Of a stretch of DNA of 39,986 bases, positions 25,149-33,643 are shown in pieces (position 1 is the first letter of the stretch; each line of letters begins with the position of its first letter). A program made the position numbers and the translations under genes. The notes below the pieces were generated by a model. It searched no databases, had not been told where the DNA came from, and was given only the letters and a program-made list of their open reading frames with translations. The stretch comes from Deltaproteobacteria bacterium (lineage in GTDB: Bacteria > Myxococcota_A > UBA9160 > G020347605). The stretch covers positions 3,109,326 to 3,149,311 of the forward strand of contig CP070734.1 of NCBI GenBank assembly GCA_020347605.1. The letters are read 5' to 3'.

Positions 25149-26481
25149 CGCGGCGCTCCGGCGGGTGGGCGCCTTCACGGCCGCGTGCGTGCTGGTGTCG
25201 AACGCGGTCGGGAGCGGCATCTTCACGACGACGGGGTTCCTGTCGCGCGACCTCGGCGATCCCCGGTTGATCCTGTTGCTCTGGGGCCTCGGCGGTGTGC
25301 TGGCGCTGGCCGGCGCCATGTCGTACAGCGAGCTCGGCGCCGCGCTGCCGCGCGTCGGCGGCGAATACGTCTACCTGCGCCGGACCTTCGGGCCGCTGTG
25401 CGGCTTCATGAGCGGCTGGACGTCGTTCACGATCGGATTCAGTGCCGCCATCGCCGCGGCGGCTGTGAGCTTCGGCCACTACCTCCTCGAGCTCGTGCCC
25501 GAGGGCGCCCCGCGTCCGGCTCCGGCCGCGCTGGCGCTCCTGCTCGTCTGGATCCTGACGGGCATCCACGCCCTCGGCGTGGAGCGCGGCGGCAGCTTCC
25601 AGCGCTTCATCACCGTGCTCAAGATCGGAGGGATCGGATTGCTGGTCGCGGCCGGCTTCGCCTTCGGGCAGGGCCGGTGGGCCAACGTCGCGACGGCCAG
25701 CGCGGTAGTCGAGCCGGGTCTCGGTGCGGGCGCGGTGGGCTTGATCTTCGTGCTCTACTCGTTCTCGGGCTGGAACGCGGCCGGCTACATCGCGGGCGAG
25801 ATCCGCGAGCCCGGACGCAACCTGCCGCGCGCGATGGTCGGCGGCACGCTGTTCATCAGCGCGCTGTATCTGGCGGTGAACCTCGTCTACTTCTACGCAC
25901 TGCCGGTCGACGCGCTGGCGCGCGAGCCGGTCTTGCCGGTCGCGGAGAAGGCCGCCGCGGCGCTGTTCGGCACCACCGCGGCCCAGGTCGTCGTCGGCGT
26001 GCTGTGCGTATCGATCGCCGGGGCCATCAGCTCGATGATCTGGGCCGGTCCCCGCGTCTACTGGGCGATGGCCGAGGACGGCGTGGCGCCGGCGTTGTTG
26101 GGCCGCACCTCGCGGTCGCACGCGCCCGTGCACGCCATCGCGCTGCAGAGCCTCTGGATCACGGTGCTGATCGTCTCGGGTACGTTCGAGCAGCTCGTCG
26201 TCTACAGCGGGGTGGCGCTCGCACTGTTCAGCGCGCTGGCGGTCGGCTCGGTGATCGCGTTGCGCCGGCGCGAGCCCGACCTGCCGAGGCCCTACCGGGT
26301 GGCCTTCTACCCCTGGCTTCCCCTGCTCTACATCGCCGCCTCGTTGCTGATCGCGGGCTACGCGACGCTCGAACGGCCGCGGGAATCCCTGCTGTCGATC
26401 GCGACCGTGCTGGTCGGAATTCCGTTCTACCTGTTCTGGAGCCGCCGTCGGCCAGCGCGCCCACGGTCCGTAGTACCCTGA
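25132..26481 (+). CDS. APC-family amino acid permease
   Basis: 449 residues from the TTG at 25132 (GTG at 25138 is an alternative). Twelve membrane helices can be followed. Helix 1 carries VSNAVGSGIFTTTGF, the glycine-rich unwound segment that contacts the amino group in APC transporters, and SYSELGAALPRVGGEYVYLRRTFGP matches helix 2-3 of the family. FSGWNAAGYIAGEIREPGRNLPRA is the conserved helix 6-7 region, and RRREPDLPRPYRVAFYPWLPLLYI the C-terminal one. It resembles the LAT/y+LAT-like bacterial branch (L-amino-acid transporters). It overlaps the small upstream frame, and the cytochrome gene follows 32 bp later. Confidence 0.92.
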   Translation: MRVPADAALRRVGAFTAACVLVSNAVGSGIFTTTGFLSRDLGDPRLILLLWGLGGVLALAGAMSYSELGAALPRVGGEYVYLRRTFGPLCGFMSGWTSFTIGFSAAIAAAAVSFGHYLLELVPEGAPRPAPAALALLLVWILTGIHALGVERGGSFQRFITVLKIGGIGLLVAAGFAFGQGRWANVATASAVVEPGLGAGAVGLIFVLYSFSGWNAAGYIAGEIREPGRNLPRAMVGGTLFISALYLAVNLVYFYALPVDALAREPVLPVAEKAAAALFGTTAAQVVVGVLCVSIAGAISSMIWAGPRVYWAMAEDGVAPALLGRTSRSHAPVHAIALQSLWITVLIVSGTFEQLVVYSGVALALFSALAVGSVIALRRREPDLPRPYRVAFYPWLPLLYIAASLLIAGYATLERPRESLLSIATVLVGIPFYLFWSRRRPARPRSVVP

Positions 26482-26513
26482 GCCGCGCCCTTCCCGTGGG
26501 CTACGGTTCGCGC

Positions 26514-28847
26514 GTGTCCCACCGCAGGGCCAGCGTCGCGTGCGCCATGCTGCTGGGAATCGCCGGCAGCGCGGCGTGCCAGCCCGACGCGGAGCGCGCG
26601 CCGACCGATCGGCCCGCGGCCGCGAGCGGGGCGCCGACCTACGTCGGCAGCCAGGCCTGCGCCAGCTGCCATCCGAAGCCGCTCGAGGACTGGCGGGGGT
26701 CCCATCACGACCTCGCGATGCAGCCGGCCGACGCGAGCACCGTGCTGGGCGACTTCGACGGCGCCGCCTACACGTACGGCGGCGTCACCTCCACCTTCCA
26801 CCGGCGCGACGGCCGGTTCGTGATCCGCACGGATGGCCCCGACGGAGCGCTGCGCGACTACGAGGTCGCCTATGCGTTCGGCGTCGATCCGCTGCAGCAG
26901 TATCTGATCCGGTTTCCCGGCGGCCGCCTCCAGGCGTCGGGCATCGCGTGGGACACGCGGCCGGCCGCGGAGGGCGGGCAGCGCTGGTTCCACCTGTATC
27001 CCGACGAGGTGATCGCGCACGACGACGCCCTCCACTGGACCGGCCCGAACCAGAACTGGAATTTCATGTGCTCCGAGTGCCACTCGACGCACGTTCGCAA
27101 GAACTACCGCTTCGAGGAGGACCGCTTCGAAACGAGCTGGGCCGAGATCGACGTCGCCTGCGAGGCCTGCCACGGCCCCGGCTCCGCCCATGTGACCTGG
27201 GCCGAGGCGGTCGCGCGCGGCGAACGCGTCGCGGGGTCCGGAGGCGACGGGCTCGTCGTCGCGTTCGGGGACGATGCGTCGTGGCTCTTCGAGCCGGGCG
27301 CGACGACGGCGCGGCGCAGCCAGCCGCCGCGTTCGCGCGCGGAGATCGAGATGTGCGCGCGCTGTCATTCGCGCCGCGCGCTGGTGAGCGAGGCGTACGT
27401 GCACGGCGGTCCCCTGATGGACACGCACGTCCCCGCCCTGCTCGACGAGGGCCTCTACCATGCGGACGGTCAGATCCTGGACGAGGTCTACGTATACGGC
27501 TCGTTCCTGCAGAGCCGCATGTACGCCCGGGGCGTCTCCTGCAGCGATTGCCACGAGCCCCACGGGCTCGCGCTGCGAGCCGAGGGAAACGCCCTGTGCG
27601 CGACCTGTCACCGCGCCGAGCACTACGACCGCCGCGCCCACCATTTCCACGAGCCCGGCTCGGCCGCGGCTCGCTGCGTCGCGTGCCACATGCCGGCGCG
27701 GACCTACATGGTGGTGGACCCGCGGCGCGACCACGGCTTCCGCGTACCGCGGCCCGACTTGACGCGCGCGCTGGGAACGCCGAACGCGTGCGGCGACTGC
27801 CACGCGGATCGCGGCGTGGCGTGGGCGGAGGACCAGCTCGACGCGTGGTACGGCGAAGCGCGCGAGCGCAGGCCGCACTTCGCCGCCGCGCTCCACGCGG
27901 CGCGCCGCGGGCAGCCCCAGGCGGGGCGAGCACTCGTCGAGCTCGTCGACGATCCGGAGCAGCCCGCCATCGCGCGTGCCACGGCGCTTCGGCTGCTCCG
28001 GGATCTGCCGAGCGCGGAGGCCCAGGCCAGCGTGGAGCGCGCGCTGCGCGATGCCGATCCGCTGGTCCGCGCCGCCGCGCTCGAGGCCCTCGAATCTCGC
28101 GCGCCGAGCGCGCGGCTGCGCCTGGCGGAGCCGCGGCTCCGCGATCCCGTGCGCGTCGTGCGGCTGCGCGCGGCCTCCGCGTTGGCCTCCGTTCCCGCGG
28201 ACCGCTTCGACGCGGCGGGCCGCGCGGCCCTCGAGCGCGCGCTCGACGAGTACCGCGACGCCCAGTGGCTGAACGCGGATCGGCCGGACGCGCACCTCAA
28301 CCTGGGCCTGCTGCACGCCCAGCGCGGGGAGTTCGAGTCGGCGCGCGCGGCGTACGAGAGCGCGCTGCGCCTCGATCCGGAATTCGTTCCCGCCTCCGTG
28401 AATCTCGCCGACCTCTACCGCATGCAGGCGCGCGACGCCGACGGAGCGCGCGTGCTGCTCCGCGCGCTCGAGGTCGCGCCCGAGAGCGCGGAGCTCCACC
28501 ACGCGCTCGGATTGCTGCGGGTGCGACAAGGCCGGCTGCCCGACGCGCTCGACGCGCTCGCGCGCGCGGCCGCGCTCGCGCCAGACCGGACGCGCTACGC
28601 GTACGTCTACGGCGTGGCGCTCCACTCCAGTGACCAGGGCGAGCGCGCCCTCTCCGTCCTCGCGCAGGCGCACGCCCGTCGTCCCGGCGACCGGGACCTG
28701 CTGGTCGGCCTCGCCACGATCAGCCGCGAACGGGGGGACCTCGTCGCGGCCCTCGGCTACGCGCGCAAGCTCGCAGCGCTCGCGCCGGACGACCCCGGCG
28801 CCCGCGCCTTCGTCGTGCAGCTCGAGGCCGAGCGGAGCGAACCGTGA
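26514..28847 (+). CDS. Eight-haem cytochrome c lipoprotein with HEAT-like and TPR repeats
   Basis: 777 residues from the GTG at 26514; an upstream extension of the frame is antisense-type shadow of the permease. The signal MSHRRASVACAMLLGIAGSAAC ends at a probable lipid-modified Cys22. Eight CxxCH haem sites occur with the first Cys near residues 49, 186, 216, 281, 343, 362, 388 and 426. Residues ~470-560 form Ala/Arg-rich HEAT-like helices, and ~590-770 form several TPRs (HLNLGLLHAQRGEFESARAAYESAL and repeats). The layout matches periplasmic multihaem-TPR proteins related to the cytochrome c554 family. It may move electrons or organise a complex on the outer face of a membrane. Its redox partner is not visible. 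Confidence 0.9.
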   Translation: MSHRRASVACAMLLGIAGSAACQPDAERAPTDRPAAASGAPTYVGSQACASCHPKPLEDWRGSHHDLAMQPADASTVLGDFDGAAYTYGGVTSTFHRRDGRFVIRTDGPDGALRDYEVAYAFGVDPLQQYLIRFPGGRLQASGIAWDTRPAAEGGQRWFHLYPDEVIAHDDALHWTGPNQNWNFMCSECHSTHVRKNYRFEEDRFETSWAEIDVACEACHGPGSAHVTWAEAVARGERVAGSGGDGLVVAFGDDASWLFEPGATTARRSQPPRSRAEIEMCARCHSRRALVSEAYVHGGPLMDTHVPALLDEGLYHADGQILDEVYVYGSFLQSRMYARGVSCSDCHEPHGLALRAEGNALCATCHRAEHYDRRAHHFHEPGSAAARCVACHMPARTYMVVDPRRDHGFRVPRPDLTRALGTPNACGDCHADRGVAWAEDQLDAWYGEARERRPHFAAALHAARRGQPQAGRALVELVDDPEQPAIARATALRLLRDLPSAEAQASVERALRDADPLVRAAALEALESRAPSARLRLAEPRLRDPVRVVRLRAASALASVPADRFDAAGRAALERALDEYRDAQWLNADRPDAHLNLGLLHAQRGEFESARAAYESALRLDPEFVPASVNLADLYRMQARDADGARVLLRALEVAPESAELHHALGLLRVRQGRLPDALDALARAAALAPDRTRYAYVYGVALHSSDQGERALSVLAQAHARRPGDRDLLVGLATISRERGDLVAALGYARKLAALAPDDPGARAFVVQLEAERSEP

Positions 28848-28892
28848 TGCGCGCTCGGTCCGGGGCGCCCGCAGCCGGTTCGGGCCGTGCGC

Positions 28893-29387
28893 TCAGACGT
28901 CGCCCAGCGGCCGGTCGAGCGCGACCTCGCGCAGGGTGGTCACGGCGAAGACCGCCAGCTCGCCGCCGGCCACGAGGAAGCGGGTCTCGACGAAGTTCGT
29001 GCGACCGCGCTGCTTGACGAGCTGGCTCTCGATGACGAACTCGGGTCCCACGAGCGGCTCGAAGTAGTCCACCCGCATGTTCGTGGTGGCAAGCCAGCTC
29101 CGAAAGCGCCGCTCGCGCCCGGCCTCTCCCGCGCGCACCGTGAACAGCGCCACCAGGTCCACGTAGGTCGGCGTGAACCCGCCGAACATCTGCCCACGAG
29201 GATTCTTGACGTGATCGGGCACGTGCGCGCGCAGGCGCAGGTACCCCTCGCGCTCCTCGAGAACCGTCCAGCGATAGGCCTCCAGGAAGTCGCCGGCCGG
29301 GTGTCCCTTGCCGATCAGCCGGCCCGGCTCGCGTGCGGTCCAGGCGCGAACGAAGGGGGGCGGTTCCGGGGAGGAAGCATCCGACAT
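28893..29387 (-). CDS. Hotdog-fold acyl-CoA thioesterase (PaaI-like)
   Basis: 164 residues from the ATG at 29387; the much longer open frame upstream is a shadow. The motif KNPRGQMFGGFTPTYVDLVALFT (residues ~61-83) has the Asn...Gly...Gly...Asp pattern of the PaaI-type hotdog active site and helix, and TTNMRVDYFEPL is the following strand. The family hydrolyses acyl- or aryl-CoA thioesters as a dimer or tetramer in the cytosol. It faces the cytochrome gene (45-bp convergent gap) and follows the GST gene by 35 bp on the same strand, so GST and thioesterase are probably one transcript. Confidence 0.85.
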   Translation of the reverse strand: MSDASSPEPPPFVRAWTAREPGRLIGKGHPAGDFLEAYRWTVLEEREGYLRLRAHVPDHVKNPRGQMFGGFTPTYVDLVALFTVRAGEAGRERRFRSWLATTNMRVDYFEPLVGPEFVIESQLVKQRGRTNFVETRFLVAGGELAVFAVTTLREVALDRPLGDV

Positions 29388-29422
29388 GGCGGCTCGCTGA
29401 TAGCAGCCCACCCCGGGCGGGG

Positions 29423-30544
29423 TCAAATCGCGGGACCCGCTCCGCCGCCGCGGCGGTCGGGCGGCGCCTCGAAGACGAGCTTGAAGCGTCGCTTGCCGAG
29501 CCGGTGACGGGGCGCGTAGGCGAACAGCGCCTCGCAGCCCGTTCCGTCCAGAACCCGGTCCACCGCGGCGCGCCCCGCGTCGTCGAGCGCGCGATAGGCA
29601 TCGAGCGGACGCTGGAGCATCCACAGCGTATAGGCGCTCGTCCCGCGTTGGCAGGCCGCGCCGGACAGCCGCGTCGCGTGCATGCCGATGATGCGCGGCG
29701 GCTCGACCGTCGCATCCGGACGCGCGTCCGCCCAGCGCTCGAAGTCCGCCGCGCCGTCCAGGATCAGCGGGACGGCGTCGCGCCCGATGCGTTCCAGGAG
29801 CGGACGCAGCGTGGGGGCCAGGCCGTCGTCCTCCAGCCACGCGCCCGGCGCGTCGGGATCCGGCCGGTTCATGCGCTCGATCCAGTGGCACACGCGCGGC
29901 GCGCGCTCGCGCAGCAGCCGACCGGGCACGGCGTCCAGGTAGAGGTGCGCATAGAGCGGGCCCATCAGCGCGCAGTCGGCCAGGGACATGCGGCCGCCCA
30001 GCAGGTAGGCGTGTGCTGCGAAGTGGTCGGAGAGGTCGTCCAGAAGCCCCTCGGTGTGCGACTCGATCGCGGGGATCGTGTTCGCGTCGATGCCCAGAAC
30101 CGCGAGCGCGCCGCTCATCCGGTCCGCGAAGGCATTGGCCAGGACCGGATCGCCGGTGTTGGCGGCGAAGTCGGCGCGTGCCTTGGCCTCGCTCTCGGGA
30201 AAGCTCCAGCGGTAGTGCATGGCCGGCAGCAGCAGGAACTCGTCCGCGTAGAGCTCGAACAGCAGGTTCGCGACGCGCTGCACCGGCGAACGCGGATACA
30301 GCGGCGGTGCCGGAAACCGCGCTTCGAGCGCGTCGAGGATGTCGCTGGTGTCCTGCAGCGTCTCGTCCTCGGGCGTCACGAGGATCGGGATGTAGGCGAG
30401 TCCGGTGCGCGGCAGGATCACGCCGCGCACGTCGGGCAAGAGCTCCGTGAAGCGGATTCCCTTGTAGCGAAGCGCGGGACGCACCTTGGCCGAGAAGTAG
30501 GAGATCTCGGAGGCGTAGTAGCGAAACGGCGGGGTGTTCCTCAT
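29423..30544 (-). CDS. Glutathione S-transferase family protein
   Basis: 373 residues from the ATG at 30544, with AGGGAG just upstream. Residues ~5-80 are a thioredoxin-like GST N-domain (YYASEISYFSAKVRPALRYKGI, then YIPILVTPEDETLQDTSDILDALEARFP, where the cis-Pro and the TSD segment hold the glutathione). The helical C-domain follows (~95-240, with YLLGGRMSLADCALMGPLYAHLY). About 120 further residues form an extension beyond the usual GST length of 200-230. The Cys of other classes is absent from the first helix, so a Ser or Tyr likely serves. Substrate unknown. Confidence 0.88.
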   Translation of the reverse strand: MRNTPPFRYYASEISYFSAKVRPALRYKGIRFTELLPDVRGVILPRTGLAYIPILVTPEDETLQDTSDILDALEARFPAPPLYPRSPVQRVANLLFELYADEFLLLPAMHYRWSFPESEAKARADFAANTGDPVLANAFADRMSGALAVLGIDANTIPAIESHTEGLLDDLSDHFAAHAYLLGGRMSLADCALMGPLYAHLYLDAVPGRLLRERAPRVCHWIERMNRPDPDAPGAWLEDDGLAPTLRPLLERIGRDAVPLILDGAADFERWADARPDATVEPPRIIGMHATRLSGAACQRGTSAYTLWMLQRPLDAYRALDDAGRAAVDRVLDGTGCEALFAYAPRHRLGKRRFKLVFEAPPDRRGGGAGPAI

Positions 30545-30686
30545 GCTCCCTCTGCGGCGCAGCCGGCGCAGGGCCTACTCTAGCTCGCCGGGGCAGCGCG
30601 GGAGGACATCCCCTACCCTGGGCGCCGCCCCCGCCGGTCGAGGGGCCGTCCGCACGACCGGGAGCCAGCGCGGAAGCCGACGAGGA

Positions 30687-31085
30687 ATGTCCCCCCGCAG
30701 CGCGCGATTGATCCTGTGGCTCGGCCTGGCGCTGATGGCGCCCGTGCCCGTCGCCTCCGGGGTGGTGACGGGTCTCATGCCGGCCGCGCGCATCCTGATG
30801 CTCGGCGGCATCTGCCTGCTGGTCGTCGTGCTCGAGCACGCCAAGGGTGTCGTGCTCCTGTTCGGGGCGATGCTGCTCGCGCAGGCGCTCGCCTATCTGC
30901 TGCTCCTGTTCGTCGTGGCGCACCTCGTCTCGCGCCTGCTCGCGCGGCTCACGCCGCGCGCGCGCGCGTGCCTGGCCATCGCGCTCCTCGCCATCGGCAT
31001 CGCGCTTTCGGCCGCGTTCGAGGTGTACCGGACGCCCTTCCGCGCCGCGTCGACCCGCGCGAGCCTGCTCGAGATCTTCGAGTGA
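30687..31085 (+). CDS. Small membrane protein coupled to DUF3604
   Basis: 132 residues from the ATG at 30687 (AGGA abuts the start; a longer frame to 30534 has Arg-rich, non-protein-like sequence). Four hydrophobic segments are seen at residues ~7-26, ~33-50, ~52-80 and ~92-112. The C-terminal ~20 residues (VYRTPFRAASTRASLLEIFE) are polar. I do not recognise a family. Its stop overlaps the next GTG start (GTGA), so it is translationally coupled to the DUF3604 gene and may assist its export or anchoring. Confidence 0.75.
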   Translation: MSPRSARLILWLGLALMAPVPVASGVVTGLMPAARILMLGGICLLVVVLEHAKGVVLLFGAMLLAQALAYLLLLFVVAHLVSRLLARLTPRARACLAIALLAIGIALSAAFEVYRTPFRAASTRASLLEIFE

Positions 31086-33058
31086 GGCGCGCCCGCCGCG
31101 CCGCGTGCTGCGCGCTCGTCCCGCTCTGGCTGCTCGGCGCGGGCGCGGCCGGCGCCTTCGAGCGCACCGAAGCGCGCGCGCCGTGCGCGGATCACGCGCC
31201 GCTTCGGAAGCCGCATTTCGGCGACCTCCACGTCCACACCACCCGGTCGTTCGACGCCAACGCCCTCGGCGTCCGGACCACACCGCGCGACGCCTACCGG
31301 TTTGCGCGCGGGGAGCGCCTGGGCCTCCAGCCGTTCGACGGCTCCGGAACCGCGCGGCGCAGCGCGAAGCTCGAACGCCCGCTGGATTTCGCGGCCGTCA
31401 CCGACCACGCGGAGCTGCTCGGCGAGGTGCGCATCTGCGAGACGCGCGGCGCGCCCGGCTACGACTCGTTCATGTGCACGCTCAACCGACGCTGGCCCCT
31501 GCTCTCCTACGTCATCGTGAATGGCGCGATGCTGAACGTCGCGGATCCCGAACGCTACTCGCTATGCGGCCCGGACGGCAGCGCGTGTCGGCAGATGGCC
31601 CGCCACGTCTGGCAGGAGATCCAGGACGCCGCCGAGGAGGCCTACGACCGCAGCGATCGCTGCGCGTTCACGTCCTTCGTCGGATACGAGTGGAGCGGCG
31701 CCCCGGACTCGAACATGATCCATCGCAACGTCATCTTCCGGAACCACGTCGTCCAGGACGCTCCGACGAGCTACGTCGAGGTGGCGACCGGCGAAGGTCT
31801 GTGGGAGCGCCTCTACGCCGAGTGTCTGGACCTCTCGAACGGCTGCGACGCAATCGCGATCCCGCACAACTCCAACCTGAGCGGCGGCAGCCTGTTCCGC
31901 ATCGAGGACGAGGACGGCAATCCGATCGACGCCGAGACGGCGCGGCGGCGCGCGCGGCTGGAGCGCCTGGTCGAGGTGATCCAGCACAAGGGCAGCTCCG
32001 AGTGCCGCGGGGAGGCGTCGTTCGGCGAGGACGAGCTGTGCGACTTCGAGCGCCTGCCGTTCGCGCGCATGGACGAATACCCCTTCGAGTCGTGGTGGAC
32101 GGAGCCACCGGCGCGCGTCTACGCGCGCGAGGTGCTGGCGACGGGGCTCTCGGAGCAGGACCGGCTCGGCATCAACCCCTTCAAGCTGGGATTGATCGCG
32201 TCGACGGACACGCATCTCGGAACCCCCGGTCTCGTCGCCGAGGACGCATTTCCCGGCCATGCCGCGGGCGGCGACACCACCCGGACGGAGGTGCCGACCG
32301 TTCCGGATCGGCTCTTCTTCAATCCCGGCGGTCTGGCGGTGATCTGGGCCGAGGAGAACTCGCGCGACGCCCTGTTCGAGGGGATGCGCAGGCGCGAGGT
32401 CTACGGCACGAGCGGCCCCCGCATGGTCGTGCGGTTCTTCGGCGGCTTCGAGCTTCCGTCGGACCTGTGCGAGCGCGATGGCTTCGCGCGCGATGCGTAC
32501 GCCCACGGCGTGCCCATGGGCGGGGACCTTTCGCCGCCGCCGGACGGGAGCGACGCTCGGACGCCACGCCTCGCGGTCTGGGCCGCGCGCGATCCGTCGC
32601 TGCCGCCGGGGCCCGAGGCGCAGCTCCAGCGCGTGCAGATCGTCAAGCTGTGGCTCGAGGACGGCGCGCCGCGCGAACGCGTATTCGATGTGGCCGGCGA
32701 TCGGGACAACGGCGCCGGCGTCGACCCCGCGACCTGCACACCCCACGGCCCGCGCGTCTCGGAGCTCTGCGCGGTCTTCACCGACCCCGACTTCGATCCC
32801 GCGGCGCCGGCGCTCTACTACGCGCGCGTCCTCGAGAATCCGAGCTGCCGCTGGTCGTCCCACGTGTGCGTCGCGCAGGGCGCGCGCTGCGAGGGCCCCG
32901 GCGCGCTCCCCTCCGAGCTGGCGTACTGCTGCGACGCGGCGATCCCGAAGACGATCCAGGAGCGCGCCTGGACGTCACCGATCTGGTATACGCCCACGTC
33001 CCCCGCAGCCCGCGCGCCGCGCCCGGGTCCGGCCGCCGCTCCGGCTTCCGCGGAGTGA
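31082..33058 (+). CDS. DUF3604 family secreted protein (copy 3)
   Basis: 658 residues from the GTG at 31082. A signal peptide (MRRARRAACCALVPLWLLG, then GAAGA) ends near residue 25. Motifs: HFGDLHVHTTRSFDAN (HxH at residues 50-52), AVTDHAELL, MIHRNVIF, IPHNSNLSGGSLF, EVIQHKGSSECRG and IASTDTHLGTPG. It is closer to copy 1 than to copy 2, sharing IPHNSN(L/I)SGG and the QxKGxSE motif. Paired Cys near both ends suggest disulfides in an oxidising compartment. The family's substrate is unknown. Confidence 0.93.
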   Translation: MRRARRAACCALVPLWLLGAGAAGAFERTEARAPCADHAPLRKPHFGDLHVHTTRSFDANALGVRTTPRDAYRFARGERLGLQPFDGSGTARRSAKLERPLDFAAVTDHAELLGEVRICETRGAPGYDSFMCTLNRRWPLLSYVIVNGAMLNVADPERYSLCGPDGSACRQMARHVWQEIQDAAEEAYDRSDRCAFTSFVGYEWSGAPDSNMIHRNVIFRNHVVQDAPTSYVEVATGEGLWERLYAECLDLSNGCDAIAIPHNSNLSGGSLFRIEDEDGNPIDAETARRRARLERLVEVIQHKGSSECRGEASFGEDELCDFERLPFARMDEYPFESWWTEPPARVYAREVLATGLSEQDRLGINPFKLGLIASTDTHLGTPGLVAEDAFPGHAAGGDTTRTEVPTVPDRLFFNPGGLAVIWAEENSRDALFEGMRRREVYGTSGPRMVVRFFGGFELPSDLCERDGFARDAYAHGVPMGGDLSPPPDGSDARTPRLAVWAARDPSLPPGPEAQLQRVQIVKLWLEDGAPRERVFDVAGDRDNGAGVDPATCTPHGPRVSELCAVFTDPDFDPAAPALYYARVLENPSCRWSSHVCVAQGARCEGPGALPSELAYCCDAAIPKTIQERAWTSPIWYTPTSPAARAPRPGPAAAPASAE

Positions 33059-33088
33059 AGACGGCCCGGGGCGGCGGCGCCGCCGGCG

Positions 33089-33496
33089 CTACGCCTTCTT
33101 GCGCGCGGCCTTCTTGCGCGCGGCCTTCTTGCGCGGCGGCGCGACCGCGCGTTCGAGCTGCCGCAGAAGCTTCACCGCGCGGCGGCGATACGGTGTGGTG
33201 AGTCGACGCCAGCCCGTTTCGCCCTTGGCCTCGAGCGCACCCAGCTCGCGGCTCGCGGTGCGGAGCAGCTTCGTGGCCTGGCGGCGCGTCCGGGTCTGGG
33301 CCGTCTCGATCCGCTTCTCGAGCGCATTGAGTCGGGCGCCCACCTGCTTCACGTACTGCCGGAGCGACGCCGGGAGCTCGCGTTCGATGCGGGCGAGCGC
33401 ACGCCGGGACCGCGTCTTCCGCCTGCGCGCGGCCTTCTTGCGACCGGCCTTCTTGCGCGTCGCCTTGCTCCGTGTCGCCTTTCTCCGTAGAGCCAT
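33089..33496 (-). CDS. Lys/Arg-rich histone-H1-like (AlgP-like) protein
   Basis: 135 residues from the ATG at 33496, which has GGGAGGGGAG 3 nt upstream; this rules out the GTG eight codons earlier. Both ends are basic and repetitive: a Lys/Arg-rich N-tail (KATRKKAGRKKAARRRK) and a C-tail of KKAAR repeats. Between them, residues ~35-115 look like a long amphipathic helix (YVKQVGARLNALEKRIETAQ, TKLLRTASRELGALEAK). The KKAAxKK repeats resemble AlgP and bacterial H1-like proteins that bind DNA without sequence preference. A role in chromosome packaging is inference. Confidence 0.75.
   Translation of the reverse strand: MALRRKATRSKATRKKAGRKKAARRRKTRSRRALARIERELPASLRQYVKQVGARLNALEKRIETAQTRTRRQATKLLRTASRELGALEAKGETGWRRLTTPYRRRAVKLLRQLERAVAPPRKKAARKKAARKKA
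33096..33140 (-). repeat. 15-bp tandem repeat encoding KKAAR in the basic protein
   Basis: Two exact copies of ttcttgcgcgcggcc (plus-strand orientation) and a third that diverges at the end. They encode the repeated KKAAR at the C-terminus. Such in-frame repeats allow length variation of the tail between strains. Confidence 0.8.
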
Positions 33497-33643
33497 GATC
33501 TCCCCTCCCTCTGATCCCACCTGCAGCGGTCCGGGTCAGGTCTATGCTCATAACAGGAACCGCCGAAGGATTCCAGCACTGCGCGCCGCCGGCGCCGCGA
33601 AACGAACGGGCTCGCGGTCCCGACGCGCTACCCTCTGCGCATC

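Noticed and set aside
25185-26513. Fusion of the amino-acid permease region to the cytochrome in one frame
   Set aside because: The upstream part of the cytochrome frame is out of frame with the permease and lacks sense; a lipoprotein signal begins at GTG 26514.
33071-33085. Palindrome GGCGGCGCCGCC as a terminator between convergent genes
   Set aside because: With a minimum loop the stem is only about 5 bp and there is no T-tract; such GC palindromes are expected by chance here.
33096-33140. Short direct repeats as a CRISPR array
   Set aside because: The 15-bp units are contiguous, in frame and encode KKAAR; there are no spacers.
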